Assembly: GCA_963978545.1 (NCBI GenBank)
Contig: OZ021723.1
Location: 95,834,002-95,898,001 of the forward strand
Source of the DNA: Linyphia triangularis
Lineage: Eukaryota; Arthropoda; Arachnida; Araneae; Linyphiidae
Direction: 5' to 3'
Length of the DNA: 64,000 bases
Shown: piece after piece, positions 27,087-38,261 of the stretch
Numbering within the stretch: the stretch's first letter is position 1
How the letters are laid out: every line of letters starts with the position of its first letter
The notes under the pieces: model-generated
Databases searched by the model: none
The model's input: the letters and a program-made list of their open reading frames with translations, nothing else
What the model was told of the DNA's origin: nothing
Position numbers and translations under genes: made by a program

Positions 27087-27482
27087 GGCATAACAAGTTA
27101 AAAAACTAAGATCTTTAATACAAAGTTCTCTTCTCTTGATCATCGCTCATCAATGATTGATTTTCCTCAGTTTCACTCACAAGAAATGAAACTATAATAA
27201 CATATTTATTTAAAAAATCACCACTCTCACCCTTTCGGTGAGTTTTTTTCCCCAATGTAATACTTATAGCCAAAAATGTCGCCAATCTGCCCATTTTGTT
27301 TAAATTAATAAAACCATAAAAACGAAGACGGTAAATTACACCAATCCTTGGCAAATATAAATGGAGGGATCAGTATTAATGGTACTTTAAAGTTATGTGA
27401 TGTTCTACTCCTCTAGTTTATGTTACATATCTGTTAACACTTTCCATTTCTCTTGTTACAATGTGTCATTTCTTTATTGAGT

Positions 27483-27541
27483 ATAGACTGCTTATCGCTG
27501 GGAGATGAAGCCGTTGCCAGATGCAATTCGTGGGATAAAAA
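27483..27541 (+). mobile_element. MITE M8, truncated fragment
   Basis: A 59-bp piece from TAGACTGCTTATCGCTGGGA to GATGCAATTCGTGGGATAAA matches bases 25-85 of the element. Both termini are missing. Confidence 0.85.
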
Positions 27542-27692
27542 TCGCCATCTCCAAGCGTGACATCATTTGCTGCGGCCCCATGTATCTGATTGTTGGTAGA
27601 GTTGCTTCAATTAAACTAAAGTCATGCTAATGCGACTAAAATGACTCTTAGTTTCGCTTCAAGTCAATCTGTAATGCTTCTGCAAGTGTTAA

Positions 27693-28276
27693 GGGGGTCC
27701 GGCACTTGAAAATTTTTCAGATTATTGATTTCGAGTTTATTACTGTTTATTAAAATATAATTTTATGTCTTTAAAATGATGCCACATTTGTAATTATATC
27801 TTATTTCAAAGTATTTTTAATAATTTTTTGAAGTAAACAAAATGTAGGTATTTAATGCATGTTTTTTAACTTCAAAGCCGAATTTCTCAAATGCCATTTT
27901 TTCATGTTTGGGGGCACATAGCTTAAAATCTATATGACATAAATGCTTTAAATTTTTTATACATGTTTCTCTAATGTATTTAAGTACTTTAACACGAGGA
28001 ATTATTGATAAGTAGCATACTTAAAAAATAAATAAAAAATATTAGTTTAAAATTTTATAATTTTTCTTAAACATATTTTTAGAAAATCATAATTATTTAA
28101 ATTTTTAAAAAATAACAAAAATCTCGTGTTAAAGTGTTCAAAAGTATCCAATACTGGTACAATACAAGTATCCTATACTGTGAAAGTTTCATAATTATTG
28201 AAAAATCGGTTATTAAATGAGATGCCCCCAAAGTTGTTGAATTTAACATGGGCTCCTATAGAGGTGCCGGACCCCC
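27693..28276 (+). mobile_element. TTAA-flanked MITE, family T, copy 1
   Basis: 584 bp, with terminal inverted repeats GGGGGTCCGGCAC and GTGCCGGACCCCC, flanked by TTAA at 27689-27692 and 28277-28280. TTAA duplication is the mark of piggyBac and Kolobok-type transposases. The interior motif GAGTTTATTA-TGTTTATTAAAAT is shared with the copies at 33,077, 35,501 and 37,677. No coding capacity. Confidence 0.93.
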
Positions 28277-28675
28277 TTAAAAGTTGTTTAATTATATGTA
28301 TATATTGCTACTTCAGTGCCACTGTAAATTGTTTACTGCCAAGGTGAGTGGCAACAGTGAATGATAAAAAAAGGTCTCGAGAGAAAAAGGAAAATGGGTT
28401 TTGTAAGAGTTTTTTCTGAGTAATTTGAAATAAAGAAATGTCTTCTGTTCTTTCGTAACTTAAATTTGTATTTTACTTTTCGATAATCTTCCACTATAAG
28501 TTTTACTAGTCCGAGAATGCTGGTAGAACTATTTCGTACTCAGACCCGACAGCAAGGATATTCCTTTTTGTAGTTACGTCTGTAATCGTCCATAGAATAG
28601 TTTAGACTAAACTAAAGTCATAATCAAAGTGATTACCGATTCTATCTAGAATAAAAATATGTTTTTCTTTATGAG

Positions 28676-28852
28676 TTGGTTGTATTCAGATTATCTGGCG
28701 CCGTCAGCAACACGAGGGCTATAATGCGCCGAAACATTCGTCATTAGACAAGCCAACATACATTTACAAACACCTATGCCTAACAAGAGACTCGAACACG
28801 CAACTTCGTGGTCTAGAAGCTAGTACGCTAACCACTATACCGTTTGGTCGGC
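28676..28852 (-). mobile_element. tRNA-derived SINE, copy 1
   Basis: A 177-bp minus-strand copy. Its head has a tRNA-like A box (TATAGTGGTTAGCGTAC) and a weakened B box, and the tail ends ATAATCTGAATACAACCAA. Flanking 13-mers TTTTCTTTATGAG (28663-28675) and TTTTCATTATGAG (28853-28865) are a target duplication with one mismatch, as expected from LINE-driven retroposition. Confidence 0.9.
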
Positions 28853-29009
28853 TTTTCATTATGAGACTCTAAGAATGAGTGATACTAATAAAGCCGTACA
28901 AAGCGCATCGGTTACAACTACATTTTCGGGCCAAATTGAGTTTTTGCTGCCATGTGGTTCTCTGTAATTTGTTCAACATTATGGTGAAGTTTAATGGTAA
29001 TTTCTCCAA

Positions 29010-29226
29010 AGTACTTCATAAAATAGGCCCTGACCTTTAAATTTGTACCTAAAGAATTGTGTTTCATATTAGCTTGAATAACAGTTATATATTTTTTTTA
29101 TTAATTTATTTTTCGAAATTTCCATACTGTTTGCAATCTTTTAAAAGTGCATTGTAAAGTTTTTTTTTAAATTTAACAAGCTATTAATAAAGATTGTTGT
29201 TTTAGAATTTTTCTCATTTCCTCATT
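29010..29226 (+). repeat. Direct repeat, left copy
   Basis: AAAGTACTTCATAAAATAG, TGTACCTAAAGAAT, AACAGTTATAT and AGCTATTAATAAAGAT recur in the same order at 30,790-31,045. I estimate about 70% identity by eye. The two copies flank the T-family element at 29,229-30,423. Confidence 0.65.
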
Positions 29227-29501
29227 AAGGGGAGACTAGAGTCTTGATCAACCAAATCAGTCGTATTTTCATTCTTCTTAAAATGTGCCTTAAATTATTT
29301 AAAATGCAATATTTTTTAAATTGTCTGGAATTGTCAATAAAAAACATATTTGCTATGAATATTACACACTTCCAATTTTTATTTCATGTTATTTTTACTT
29401 TATGTAATAAGCCTATATTTGGACAAATTATTACATGACAACTTCTGGTTAGATCTACTGAATAAGTATATATATATATATAATTTTAAATTTGTATTAG
29501 G

Positions 29502-29690
<189 letters not shown>

Positions 29691-29938
29691 AAAGGTGTAT
29701 TAGGTGAAAATATATATATATATATATAAAGGTTAACTGTTTGAAAAACAGAGTTTTGCATTTAATAAAATTTTTATAGAAAATTTATTGTATATTTATT
29801 CTGAATAGTGTACCAGAACCAAATGTTTCCATATAATAATTTTAAAATTCTAAATCTCAAATATATACTTATTACACAAAAAATCTATAAAATAAAATTA
29901 TCAGAGTAATAATCGTAATAAATAGGTTAATATTGACT

Positions 29939-30307
29939 AGATTAGATTAGATTGAAAAGATAGTGGCAAAGCCATGAGTACTTAGGCCTGTTGGCCCATT
30001 GCACCTCTTTAAAATCTTACTAATAAGAAGACTGTCTATTGCATGTTAAACAGGGCAGTGGTCTTACAGAAGGCCAAACAGTCTGAAAGGGAAACATTAC
30101 AAAAGTCATTAGATTCGATGCCGATAACAGCACAAGTTTTAAGCCTAATGCCCATGAATGACTGGCATTTGCCAAAGACATGCTCTACGGCTTCAGCCGA
30201 GTTTCCACAGCCTTTGCATAGGTTGTTTTCAATAACTTTTATTGTTTCAAGATGAATCCTAAGACAGTGACCGGTTAGCAGTCCATCCATGATTTTACAG
30301 GACATCC
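29939..30307 (-). mobile_element. 5'-truncated non-LTR retrotransposon insertion
   Basis: The insertion is bounded by a perfect 12-bp target duplication TTAATATTGACT (29927-29938 and 30308-30319). Its 3' end, at the low coordinate, carries a short (AATCT)n-type tail (AGATTAGATTAGATT on the plus strand). About 370 bp survive, so reverse transcription stopped early. This is the signature of target-primed reverse transcription by a Jockey/R1-like element. Confidence 0.9.
30036..30307 (-). pseudogene. C-terminal fragment of Jockey-like reverse-transcriptase polyprotein
   Basis: The frame reads MDGLLTGHCLRIHLETI, then NNLCKGCGNSAEAVEHVFG, then KCQSF, and runs to a stop at 30,036. This is the Leu-Leu-Thr-Gly-His-Cys block followed by a Cys-x2-Cys-x8-9-His-x4-Cys zinc-knuckle-like motif. 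It is the standard carboxy end after RNase H in Jockey-type pol proteins. The retained frame has no internal stop, which suggests a recent insertion. The first residues of the open frame are host sequence and target duplication, so there is no true start codon. Confidence 0.85.
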
Positions 30308-30789
30308 TTAATATTGACTGTGTCAAAAATAAATTAAAAAATATTGCATTTTAAATAATTTAAATCACTTTGAAGTTGAATGAAAATACGACTGATTTGT
30401 TTCTCCAGGATTCTTGCCTCCCCTTAATTAGTTAGTCTATAAGTTAGAATCTACAACATGAAGTTCTTAAACTTTAAGCCGAATTTTTCATTTTGAGCTC
30501 AGTTGCAGATACAACTTATATGCCTAGCACGACAGTATGGTTCTAGGTTCATCCCTATTGCTTGGTAATACCGAAAAAGCAATATAGTTGCGTAACTGTC
30601 TACAATTCAAATAACCAGTTAAGATTTTTAAATTTGTTGTTGTTGTTTTTATTTAGAAAATTAATTTCACCTTCTTTTATGTATCACATGGCCTGGATTC
30701 TACACATGTTATTATGTTTGCGAAATAAAAACTATTTCTTTCATCTATCTCTTTATGATGTATGCGTACTTAAAACATTCCAAATTCCA

Positions 30790-30946
30790 AAGTACTTCAT
30801 AAAATAGTCTATGACGTTGATATATTGTACCTAAAGAATCGTAATTCAAATTCATTTGAATGGCAGTTATATTTTTCTTGGTAAAGATTAATTTTTGTTT
30901 CAAATTACATTCGCTACTGTTGAAATCCTTTAAATGTATTTTGCAA

Positions 30947-30983
<37 letters not shown>

Positions 30984-31045
30984 AAATATTAGAAGCTATT
31001 ATTAAAGATAGTTGCTTCAGATTTTATCTCATATCGTTTACTAAT
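30790..31045 (+). repeat. Direct repeat, right copy
   Basis: Partner of 29,010-29,226. It carries a poly-T run of more than 30 bases at 30,949-30,982 that the left copy holds as a 9-base run. Confidence 0.65.
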
Positions 31046-31524
31046 AATATAAAGTTACATACATTTAAAAATCCAATCTTTGATCGAAGAAAAGCGTCAC
31101 GTAGATCATTCGTCATTCATATCACGTACAATCCATAAGTGAAGGTTAGACATCAAAGCTTAAGCGGAATTTGTCGAGATCGCGTAGGAGTATACCATTC
31201 AACCGTTTTAAAAATTGCTGTCACCAAATGTTTCTAAAAATAGCACAACTATTTTTGCAAATCAACTAAATTTATTTTTGTATATTCGCTAAGCATTTCC
31301 CTTCTTTTCAAAGGGATTTTAGGTTTGCAATAGTGTCATCACTTTTTTTATTAGTTTTTCTTTTTTTACATTGATGTAGCGATAGTAAAAGTATTGGTTT
31401 TTGGTTGAAATGTAGTTTTAATGTAAGATATTAAAAGCATTGCATTGGGGTCAATAATTCCACAGCAAATATTCTGCTATAGATACACTTTGTTTCTGAA
31501 ACCGAAATTTACAAATTCAATTAA

Positions 31525-31697
31525 GACCAAACGGTATAGTGGTTAGCTTGCTAGCTTCTAGACCGTGAGGTTGCGGGTTCGAGTCCCGTGTTTGGCATGG
31601 GTGTTTGTAAATGTATGCTGGCTTGTCTAATGATGAATGTTTCGGTGCATTATAGCCCTCGTGTTGCTGACGGTGACAGATAATCTGAAAACAACCA
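31525..31697 (+). mobile_element. tRNA-derived SINE, copy 2
   Basis: 173 bp with A box TATAGTGGTTAGCTTG, B box GGTTCGAGTCCC, a conserved body CATGGGTGTTTGTAAATGTA and tail GATAATCTGAAAACAACCAA. It is flanked by a perfect 14-bp duplication ACAAATTCAATTAA (31511-31524 and 31698-31711). The 83-codon minus ORF over it is the SINE complement, not a gene. Confidence 0.94.
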
Positions 31698-31711
31698 ACA
31701 AATTCAATTAA

Positions 31712-32370
31712 ACATAGTTGTGTTGGAAGACAATACACCACTGCTAATAAATAATCAGGGTATTCCAAAAATAAAAGGACATTTAAAAAATTTATAATTT
31801 AGAAATAATTTAGAGTAAAACGATGCTGATTTCCCAGAAATGTTTACCAAAAGTAACTGTTTTCCCTGAATATAAATCAATGGTTAGTTTTTTTTTTTCA
31901 GAGATTGATTAACATTTTTTATTCTGCGTAGGTATCTATGAGAAATTGTCAAAATTTACTTACGTAGACTGCGAGAGGCTAATCATTAAAGTGTTTAATC
32001 ATAAAATTTTGATTTTGCTAAAAAAAACTATTTATATTAAGTTAACTAACCGTAAATTCTTGAAAATAGTAGATTTTTCGAATTGTCCGTTATCCTGTCG
32101 CTGTGGAGTCTTTATACCTGAGTTAACATCTCTAAAGTGCCTCCTCTGTTTAAATAATGCATGGGTTTGGTTTACTCTCGACCCATTAAACGTAAGACAA
32201 CCAACAAAACGCTAACCATCCAAAAAAAAATCGATTAAGCCCTTTTGCAAAAGACTCATATTTCAAGAAACACTTTTCCTGAAACCTTACAGAAAACCTC
32301 CATCTGGAAGATACAGATACGAATAGCAAGAGAGAGAGAGGCGATATTACCATCCAACTCAACAATGGTA
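31712..32370. other. No supported gene
   Basis: AT-rich. The 89-codon plus ORF at 31,946-32,215 has no motif I recognise. A short GA run lies at 32,329-32,342. Confidence 0.4.
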
Positions 32371-32375
32371 CTTAC

Positions 32376-32551
32376 ACGAAGTAAGGACCGGGTCTTCCTA
32401 ATTGGTTAGAAGAATTTACGATGTATCGATCGGCAATAGCATGTTTCTTGTGGAACACTTTGGCGTTGTCCGAGTGGCTTTTCAAGGATATATATATAGT
32501 TAACGATTCACGTTGACGTTTACTAGGAAATAATGTGACCAATAAAGAATT
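32376..32551 (-). CDS. Candidate internal exon, unrecognised product
   Basis: On the minus strand an open frame of about 58 codons ends SSNQLGRPGPYFV at a consensus splice donor (GT then AAGTAC at 32,375 downward). An acceptor-like AACCAG lies at its upstream edge (32,552-32,557), after a pyrimidine-leaning stretch. Residues SHSDNAKVFHKKHAIADRY show balanced use of charged residues, unlike the Phe/Ile/Lys-rich chance frames around. A stop codon overlaps the donor, so the frame could also be the end of a coding sequence or a transposon relic. I do not recognise the product. Confidence 0.3.
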
Positions 32552-33076
32552 CTGGTTAAGTTTGAATAAGGTTACTATTTTTCATTACTTTGGAATCACA
32601 ATAACCAAGGAAAAGTTGTTGATTCTTGAAGATGGAATGGGAATGTATTGAGTGCTGCTTCTGATGTAGAAACAATTTATAATGATATAGATGTGAAGAA
32701 AAAAACTCCCAATGATTATAAAAATATATTATTAAAGGCTTGAAACAGAGAATTTACTCGTTTCAACACAAACACAAACTAAAAGTTATTAGTTTCTTAA
32801 CCTTATTACTGTGTTATATTTATGTTTTTTTGATGTAAAAAGGTCTAAATATATTAAAGAGAATGTTTGATTCATATCCACTAACTATTAAAGAGTAATG
32901 AATTACAAGTAAAAAGGTCATGTACAAATTGTTCATATAATATCAGTTGTACACATTAGTACTTTTACATTTTCACTTATCTATCTATAAATAATAAGAA
33001 GTATGTACTTGTGTGTGTATGTGTTTGGTTTTCATAGAAATCTACAGTTTTAATATAATCTTGATAAAATCTTTAA

Positions 33077-33765
<689 letters not shown>

Positions 33766-33799
33766 TTAAAAACACTTCACTTAAAAGTTCCGTCAGTTT

Positions 33800-34088
33800 C
33801 CTCACGGTACTGTATTAATTTAAACGCTTTGGGACCCATTGTGAGTTTGAAATACTCTTCTATGAAGTTTGCTCTTCAATTGTTGGATGGCAGCACAAAC
33901 TTATTTCTTTGGAAGCTTGCTAGAGACAAATATGAAGGACGATGTAAGGTCAAGATGGATGCCAAGAAGATTCGTCCATGTGCATAAGCTTATGCTGCCA
34001 TGCATCAATTGAAGGACGAACTTCATAGAAAGGGATTTTAAAGTCCCAATGAATTTCAAAGAGTTTAAATTAATACAGTACTGTGGCG
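33800..34088. mobile_element. Foldback MITE, about 290 bp
   Basis: The left arm GGTACTGTATTAATTTAAAC, then TTCTATGAAGTTTGCTCTTC, then GATGGCAGCACAAACTTA pairs with the right arm ending near 34,088 (complements TAAGCTTATGCTGCCAT, GAACTTCATAGAAAG, GTTTAAATTAATACAGTACT). The loop is about 85 bp. I could not fix a target duplication. The 66-codon minus ORF over the right arm is not a gene. Confidence 0.75.
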
Positions 34089-34092
34089 ATTC

Positions 34093-34349
34093 TGTTATCA
34101 TGACAACAGCTCGAGCTGGGAACCCCGTTAGTAAAAAGTAACTTCATGGGATAGTTTAGTTGTGCTAACATATTGTGTGCATTACTACTACTGTCGATCT
34201 TCACCGTTTGATGCCCAGTATTTACTTGAGCTGGTTAAATTGAAATAAAATGTACTCGTATTGAATAAATCCTCTCTGAAGTTATTTGGAGTTAAAATAA
34301 AGTTAAGTGTATTAAAGAATAATATATTTTATTCGCGTATATCCAAAGG
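34093..34349 (+). mobile_element. Candidate LTR of a retrotransposon (relic)
   Basis: The segment begins TGTTATCATGACAACAGCTC and contains AATAAA-type signals at about 34,246 and 34,262. It ends directly before a primer-binding site at 34,350. No second LTR or 5-bp duplication is seen, so the call rests on the start, size (257 bp) and the adjacent site. Confidence 0.5.
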
Positions 34350-34391
34350 TGGTGACCAGGAAGTGATATGAACACGGAACCTTCTGATGCT
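34350..34391 (+). other. Primer-binding site complementary to tRNA-Trp
   Basis: TGGTGACCAGGAAGTGATAT followed by GAACACGGAACCTTCTGAT is complementary, with a few mismatches, to the 3' end of eukaryotic tRNA-Trp (CCA tail, acceptor, T arm, part of the variable region). Complementarity over about 38 bases goes well past the usual 18. It fits either an LTR-element primer site or a minus-strand tRNA relic. Confidence 0.55.
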
Positions 34392-34700
34392 GCCATCTAT
34401 CGGTACCTTCTGAAAATACTGCACCACTTCCACAATATCATCTCAGCATCTTTGGCGACTCGCTGCCAAACAGCAAGCTAAATATCCGGCGACTCACTGC
34501 CCCATGCGCTCAACTTACGCTCAGGCAGCTCAATCATTAGTCCCTTCGTGACTCACTGGGAAGAGACTATGTGGTGGTCTCGTGTACAAATAACAGATAA
34601 AGCTTCAGTGCACTGGAGTGCTCTTTTGCATAGCGGTAAAGCATCTGACTGGAAAAGAAAAGGTAACACGATTAATCCCCAACGCCGTCAAACAAAGCCA
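34392..34700 (+). pseudogene. Probable retrotransposon leader with a tRNA-like patch
   Basis: A GC-richer stretch follows the primer site. It holds repeated GGCGACTC-CTGCC blocks (about 34,454 and 34,491) but no clear gag frame. At 34,630-34,685 GCATAGCGGTAAAGCATCTG, then GACTGG, then AGGTAACACGATTAATCCC resembles the D-arm to T-arm order of a tRNA, strongly degraded. The 101-codon ORF at 34,548-34,853 has no motif. Confidence 0.35.
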
Positions 34701-34839
34701 CTACGCTTTAGTATCATGAAAAAACTGACGGGACCTATATGTACCTTTATATGCTACCTTATAAAAATATTAAAACGTAAGAATGAAAATAGTGTTACTT
34801 ATTTCCCCTTAAACTATTTTTCAAGATTTCTTTTTACTT

Positions 34840-35050
34840 CAGGGTGTCAATAAATTGTTGGACACATTTTGATGTTGAATAATTCATAAAAAAATAAAAA
34901 TAAATTAAAATTGATGAACAAAAAAAAAGTACCAAATGAAAATATATGAGTTACTCTATGTATAAATGGCATAAGTTTGTTTATGTCTCTATTATTTTAT
35001 GAAGTATTCATTTAACATCAAAATGTGTCTAACATTTTATAGACAACCTG
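34840..35050. mobile_element. Short inverted-repeat MITE, mariner-like ends
   Basis: The left CAGGGTGTCAATAAATTGTT and following GGACACATTTTGATGTTGAA pair with the right arm (complement of CAGGTTGTCTATAAAATGTT and following AGACACATTTTGATGTTAAA). Total 211 bp. TA follows the right end; the left flank is not a clean TA. Confidence 0.78.
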
Positions 35051-35500
35051 TATTTTCACATCTTGTAAAATAATACCTAAGTAAAGGAATACTATGACAG
35101 ATATTGTGGTAAAAAAATGAACCATTGGACAAGGACAAGTTGACAAGCTATTTTAAACCAACGATTTCCTATTTGAACCTAACATGTAATAAATTTTGAG
35201 ATAATAATATTATAGTGATAAAGAAATTTTAAAATAGAAAAATACTAATACATATATGTATATTTTCAAATCATTTGAAGTGTAAATCGTTATTACAAGT
35301 TATAAGAATTTATATTTTTAAATTGGGTCTTTGAAATGGAAGCTATTGGAAAATCTCTTCTAAAAGTAAAGCTATTTGTAAATTAATTTCATAAACCATT
35401 ATTCAAACAAAAGTTTTAAAGAAAAAAAAAATGTAAATTTTGAAAAGCTTCTTAGTAATTTCTTTAATTAACCAAAGCGAAGATTCGAAGAAATTAATCA

Positions 35501-36085
35501 AAGGGAGTTGATACCCTTTATACAGGTAATGCTAATTTGGCATATGTCATGTACCTTTTTCAAAGAAAGTAATTAACATAGAAGCCTAATTCTTTTTTCA
35601 GAGCATTTAGCAGACACTTGTTATTCTACTGAAGTTAGTTTTTAATTATAATTCAGATACTTTTTTAAAAATATAAATTTTCGTGGAAGTCACTTAAATT
35701 TGTTAAAAATCGCAAGTTTTTTTTAGCCGAAATGAGCCAAAACAAAAAAAAATATTTTTAAAATAGCAACAAAATCTCACTTCAGTATATACAGATACAT
35801 AAAAGGAATAAGTGGTAAAAATTTTAGGAGGATAGTTTGTGCCGTTTCTGAGAAAAAGGTACATAAATAATGAAAAAATGTAGTTTTGAGAAAAACGCCT
35901 TTTAAAGAAAACTTCACTTACACTAATAGTTATCGATTTTGTCTTCAAAAATAAATTATAAAAAATACTTCTAGTTGAGGTATTATTTCAAATGGGGTAT
36001 CTTTTTAAAGGGGAGAATCTAAATTTTGATAAACAATAATAAATTCAAAATCGATTATTTATACATTTTTCGGTACTAACTCCCC
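35501..36085 (-). mobile_element. TTAA-type MITE, family T, copy 3
   Basis: 585 bp, read on the minus strand from GGGGAGTTAGTACC (next to TTAA at 36086-36089) to GGTATCAACTCCC at 35,501. The interior matches copy 4 closely: AAATCTCAC-TCA-TATATACAGATACATA, GTCACTTAAATTTGTTAAAA, GGCATATGTCATGTACC. The outer end has lost the exact TTAA. Confidence 0.85.
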
Positions 36086-36875
36086 TTAAAAATATTTGAA
36101 AATTTAAGTCTTAGTAGGTGGACAATATGTGGCTTTCTTGACTAAAATTAGTAGGTAGAATTTAAATTTTGATAAACAATAATAAACTCAAAATTGATTA
36201 TTTATACATTTGTGGGTGCTAACTCCCCTTACAAATATTTGAAAATTTAAGTCTTAGTAGGTGGACAATATGTGTCTTTCTTGACTAAAATTAGTAGGTA
36301 GAATTTAAATTTTGATTAAACAATAATAAACTCAAAATTGATTATTTATAGATTTGTGGGTGCTAACTCCCCTTAAAAATATTTGAAAATGTAAGTCTTA
36401 GTAGGTGGACAATATGTGTCTTTCTTGACTAAAATTAGTAGGTAGAATTTAAATTTTGATAAACAATAATAAACTCAAAATTGATTATTTATACATTTGT
36501 GGGTGCTAACTCCCCTTACAAATATTTGAAAATTTAAGTCTTAGTAGGTGGACAATATGTGTCTTTCTTGACTAAAATTAGTAGGTAGAATTTAAATTTT
36601 GATAAACAATAATAAACTCAAAATTGATTATTTATACATTTGTGGGTGCTTACTCCCCTTACAAATATTTGAAAATTTAAGTCTTAGTAGGTGGACAATA
36701 TGTGTCTTTCTTGACTAAAATTAGTAGGTAGAATTTAAATTTTGATAAACAATAATAAACTCAAAATTGATTATTTATACATTTTTGTTTGCTAACTCCC
36801 CTTACAAATATTTGAAAATTTAAGTCTTAGTAGGTGGACAATATGTGGCTTTCTTGACTAAAATTAGTTGGTAGT
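36086..36875 (+). repeat. 144-bp tandem array derived from a MITE end
   Basis: Between five and six units have starts at about 36,089, 36,233, 36,378, 36,520, 36,663 and 36,806. Each has two halves. One half is the last ~75 bp of MITE family T (GATAAACAATAATAAACTCA to GGTGCTAACTCCCCTTA). The other is ~70 bp that is not MITE (AAATATTTGAAAATTTAAGT to TGACTAAAATTAGTAGGTAG). Units differ at few sites. The first MITE end joins copy 3 without a break. Confidence 0.93.
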
Positions 36876-37676
36876 TCACGATTCCAACGTTCCTAATTTA
36901 ACCGTTAACGTATGAGAACTCAGATTAGCGTCATAACACCCTACGAGGAATAAATTTATGTCAAATATCATGCAAGTCTTATCAGTTCCCAGTTTATCCA
37001 ACTGTTAATGTTTCATAAGGACATACAGTTAGTGAAGAAAGTTATTTGACTTCCATCCTAACTAAAAAAACAGTATATGTATTAATTTAAAAAGTTGTAG
37101 TTTTGGTTATCTTTACACATGCTTTACACTAAATTAATAATTTAGACCAGAAAATTATAACATCTTTTTAGACAATCCTAATACTATTTCTAACATTTAT
37201 AAATTACGCCGAAGTACAACTCGGTTCCAATTGCTTCAATCGATTGGAAGTTATAAGCAGGCCGCCAGTTAATTATATCATCAGTTTCACAACTTAAACT
37301 ACAAAACATCGGATGAAAATTGTGTTCCCATTATTTTAGATATGTCAAGATAGTTATAGGTGCAAATCCAGGTTCAAATTAAATGTTCAGTTGTTCTCAA
37401 GTTATAGCCATACTCATTAGGGGTAGGAAAATGGAAATTTTTTTTTTTTTTTTTTTTTTTTTAAATCTCAAGCATACAGGAGCATTTTTTTTTTTTTTTT
37501 TTTTGTATTCATTTTCATTAAGATGGAATTAAAATTGTAGATGTCAAGTTATTATCAAACTTATTTAAGAGGGGAAAGAAGAATAGGGGCTTGTTTTTCA
37601 AAATTTCACGTAATTAACTTTTTTCCTTTTTTGCAAGTCCTTGTGTTATGCTTTTTTTCTCAGTACCTTGGATTAA

Positions 37677-38261
37677 GAGGAGTTGGTACCCAAAAATTTA
37701 TAAATAATCTATTTTGAGTTTATCATTGTTTTTCAAAATTTAAATTCTCTCTTTTAAAAGGATACCTTATTTGTAACAATACCTCAACTAGAAGTATTTT
37801 TTATAATTTTTTTGAAGACATAATTGGTAACTATTAATGTAAATAAAGTTTTCTTTAAAATGCTTTTTTCTCAAAATTACATTTTTCATTATTCATTATC
37901 TTTTTCTCAGAAAATGAGCAAACTATCTTCCTGAAATTTTTACTTCTTATGTATCTGTATATAATGATGTGAGATTTTGTTGTTATTAAAAAAAAAAAAA
38001 AAAAAAAAAAAATGTTTTGGCTTTATTTGACAAAAACAACAACAACAACTTGTGATTTTTAACAAATTTAAGTGACTTTCACAAAAATTAATTAAAAAAC
38101 AGTAAATGAATCACAAAAAATAGCTAGCTTCAGTACAATAACGAGTGTCTGATAAATGCACGGGGAAAAAAATTTAAGCTTCTACGTCAAAAACTTTCTG
38201 AGAAAAATGTACATGAAGTATGCCAAATTAACATTATCAGTATAGAGGGTACTAACTCCCC
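37677..38261 (+). mobile_element. TTAA-type MITE, family T, copy 4
   Basis: 585 bp starting GAGGAGTTGGTACC after TTAA (37673-37676) and ending GGGTACTAACTCCCC followed by TTTA. It is the inverted partner of copy 3, with the arms alignable over the full 585 bp apart from an A run at 37,989-38,011 and the short ACAACA stretch following it. Confidence 0.87.

Noticed and set aside
30043..30255. 70-codon plus ORF
   Set aside because: Complement of the retrotransposon C-terminal frame, which is on the minus strand.
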